Of a stretch of 5,304 nucleotides of DNA, positions 5,020 through 5,304 are shown piece after piece; position 1 is the first letter of the stretch, and each line of letters begins with the position of its first letter. The position numbers and the translations under genes were made by a program. The notes below the pieces were generated by a model. It was given only the letters and a program-made list of their open reading frames with translations. It ran no database searches and had not been told where the DNA came from. The stretch comes from Candidatus Poribacteria bacterium (GTDB taxonomy: Bacteria > Poribacteria > WGA-4E > UBA9662): assembly GCA_002729015.1 (NCBI GenBank), contig PBVO01000101.1, forward strand, positions 4,709 to 10,012, written 5' to 3'.

Positions 5020-5304
5020 TTAATTTTTACTTGGAATTTGATCAAATTCGGGCCGAGAAGCTGCAAACCAGTGATTGTCCGGGTCTATCCCACGTGCGAT
5101 TATTGAGTTTTGGTTCCGTCGATTTAAGGCGCGGACTTCTGGTGGAATAAACCGCATGGTTAATCCACATCGCCGACGGTCAGAAGTATTAGGTTCCGAT
5201 CCATGTAAAAGCAAATCAGAGTGAAGAGAAATCTGCCCCGCTTTCATTTCTAAGGCGACCGGTGGTAATCCATAACTCGTTGGTTCTTTAACGGTTTGAT
5301 TAAG
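5020..5304 (-). CDS. PhyH-family dioxygenase, C-terminal part (start outside window)
   Basis: This is the last 94 residues of an iron/2-oxoglutarate-dependent dioxygenase of the phytanoyl-CoA dioxygenase family. The frame is open to the right edge, so the ATG at 5247-5245 is internal and the gene begins beyond the window. The visible part contains M-K-A-G-Q-I-S-L-H-S-D-L-L-L-H-G-S-E-P-N (20-39) followed by T-S-D-R-R-R-C-G-L-T-M-R-F-I-P. His34 (codon 5205-5203) is the expected distal iron ligand, and an Arg of the R-R-R run should bind the 2-oxoglutarate carboxylate. A-R-G-I-D-P-D-N-H-W (70-79) resembles the closing segment common in this family. The H-x-D motif lies outside the window, so full catalytic competence cannot be confirmed. 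It probably shares a transcript with the dehydrogenase 28 bp downstream. It is clearly a different subfamily from the complete PhyH-like protein at 1913-2842. Confidence 0.88.
   Translation of the reverse strand, partial: LNQTVKEPTSYGLPPVALEMKAGQISLHSDLLLHGSEPNTSDRRRCGLTMRFIPPEVRALNRRNQNSIIARGIDPDNHWFAASRPEFDQIPSKN

Noticed and set aside
5020..5247. A separate 75-residue protein starting at the ATG at 5247
   Set aside because: The frame continues without a stop to 5304 and the content is the C-terminal part of a PhyH dioxygenase, so the ATG is an internal Met.
1..5304. CRISPR array, insertion sequence, tRNA or other mobile element signature
   Set aside because: Reading both strands showed no regularly spaced repeats, transposase frame, terminal inverted repeats or tRNA-like cloverleaf.

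Overview
The window is bacterial and moderately AT-rich by eye. It holds four complete protein genes, two genes cut by the window edges, and one possible very small gene. The set is a phosphonate-binding protein, two phytanoyl-CoA dioxygenase (PhyH)-like proteins, a Gfo/Idh/MocA oxidoreductase, a medium-chain dehydrogenase and a secreted LamG protein. This is the kind of gene content seen in uncultivated marine or sponge-associated lineages such as Candidatus Poribacteria. That lineage call is an inference from gene content and from the style of several C-terminal tails; no marker gene is present.

Layout from left to right: (1) the 3' part of a phnD gene on the + strand (1-588). (2) A convergent junction with overlapping weak hairpins (about 645-691). 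(3) A minus-strand unit, 695-2842, read as PhyH-like protein, possible 35-residue small ORF coupled by a TAATG overlap, then Gfo/Idh/MocA oxidoreductase. (4) A 319-bp divergent intergenic region (2843-3161) with candidate promoters in both directions, a perfect 13-bp palindrome over one of them, and a 9-codon mini-ORF. (5) A + strand gene for a short exported LamG protein (3162-3923). (6) A convergent junction with a perfect 8-bp hairpin. (7) A second minus-strand unit, 3960-5304 and beyond, read as PhyH-like C-terminus (cut by the edge) then a medium-chain dehydrogenase lacking the usual zinc ligands.

The two minus-strand units have the same logic: a PhyH-like gene followed by an NAD(P)-dependent dehydrogenase. 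This suggests oxidative processing of small organic molecules, with hydroxylation followed by oxidation or reduction of the hydroxyl-bearing carbon. No substrate can be read from the sequence. PhnD indicates uptake of an organophosphonate, and its visible ligand-contacting residues match those of the 2-aminoethylphosphonate-binding E. coli protein. It is transcribed towards the oxidoreductase unit and need not belong to the same pathway.

The most unusual point is that the complete PhyH-like protein has H-N-G where iron/2-oxoglutarate oxygenases normally have H-x-D. It therefore lacks the carboxylate iron ligand at that position, while the partial PhyH protein at the right edge has a conventional C-terminal motif. 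No tRNA, rRNA, CRISPR array, insertion sequence or long repeat was seen.
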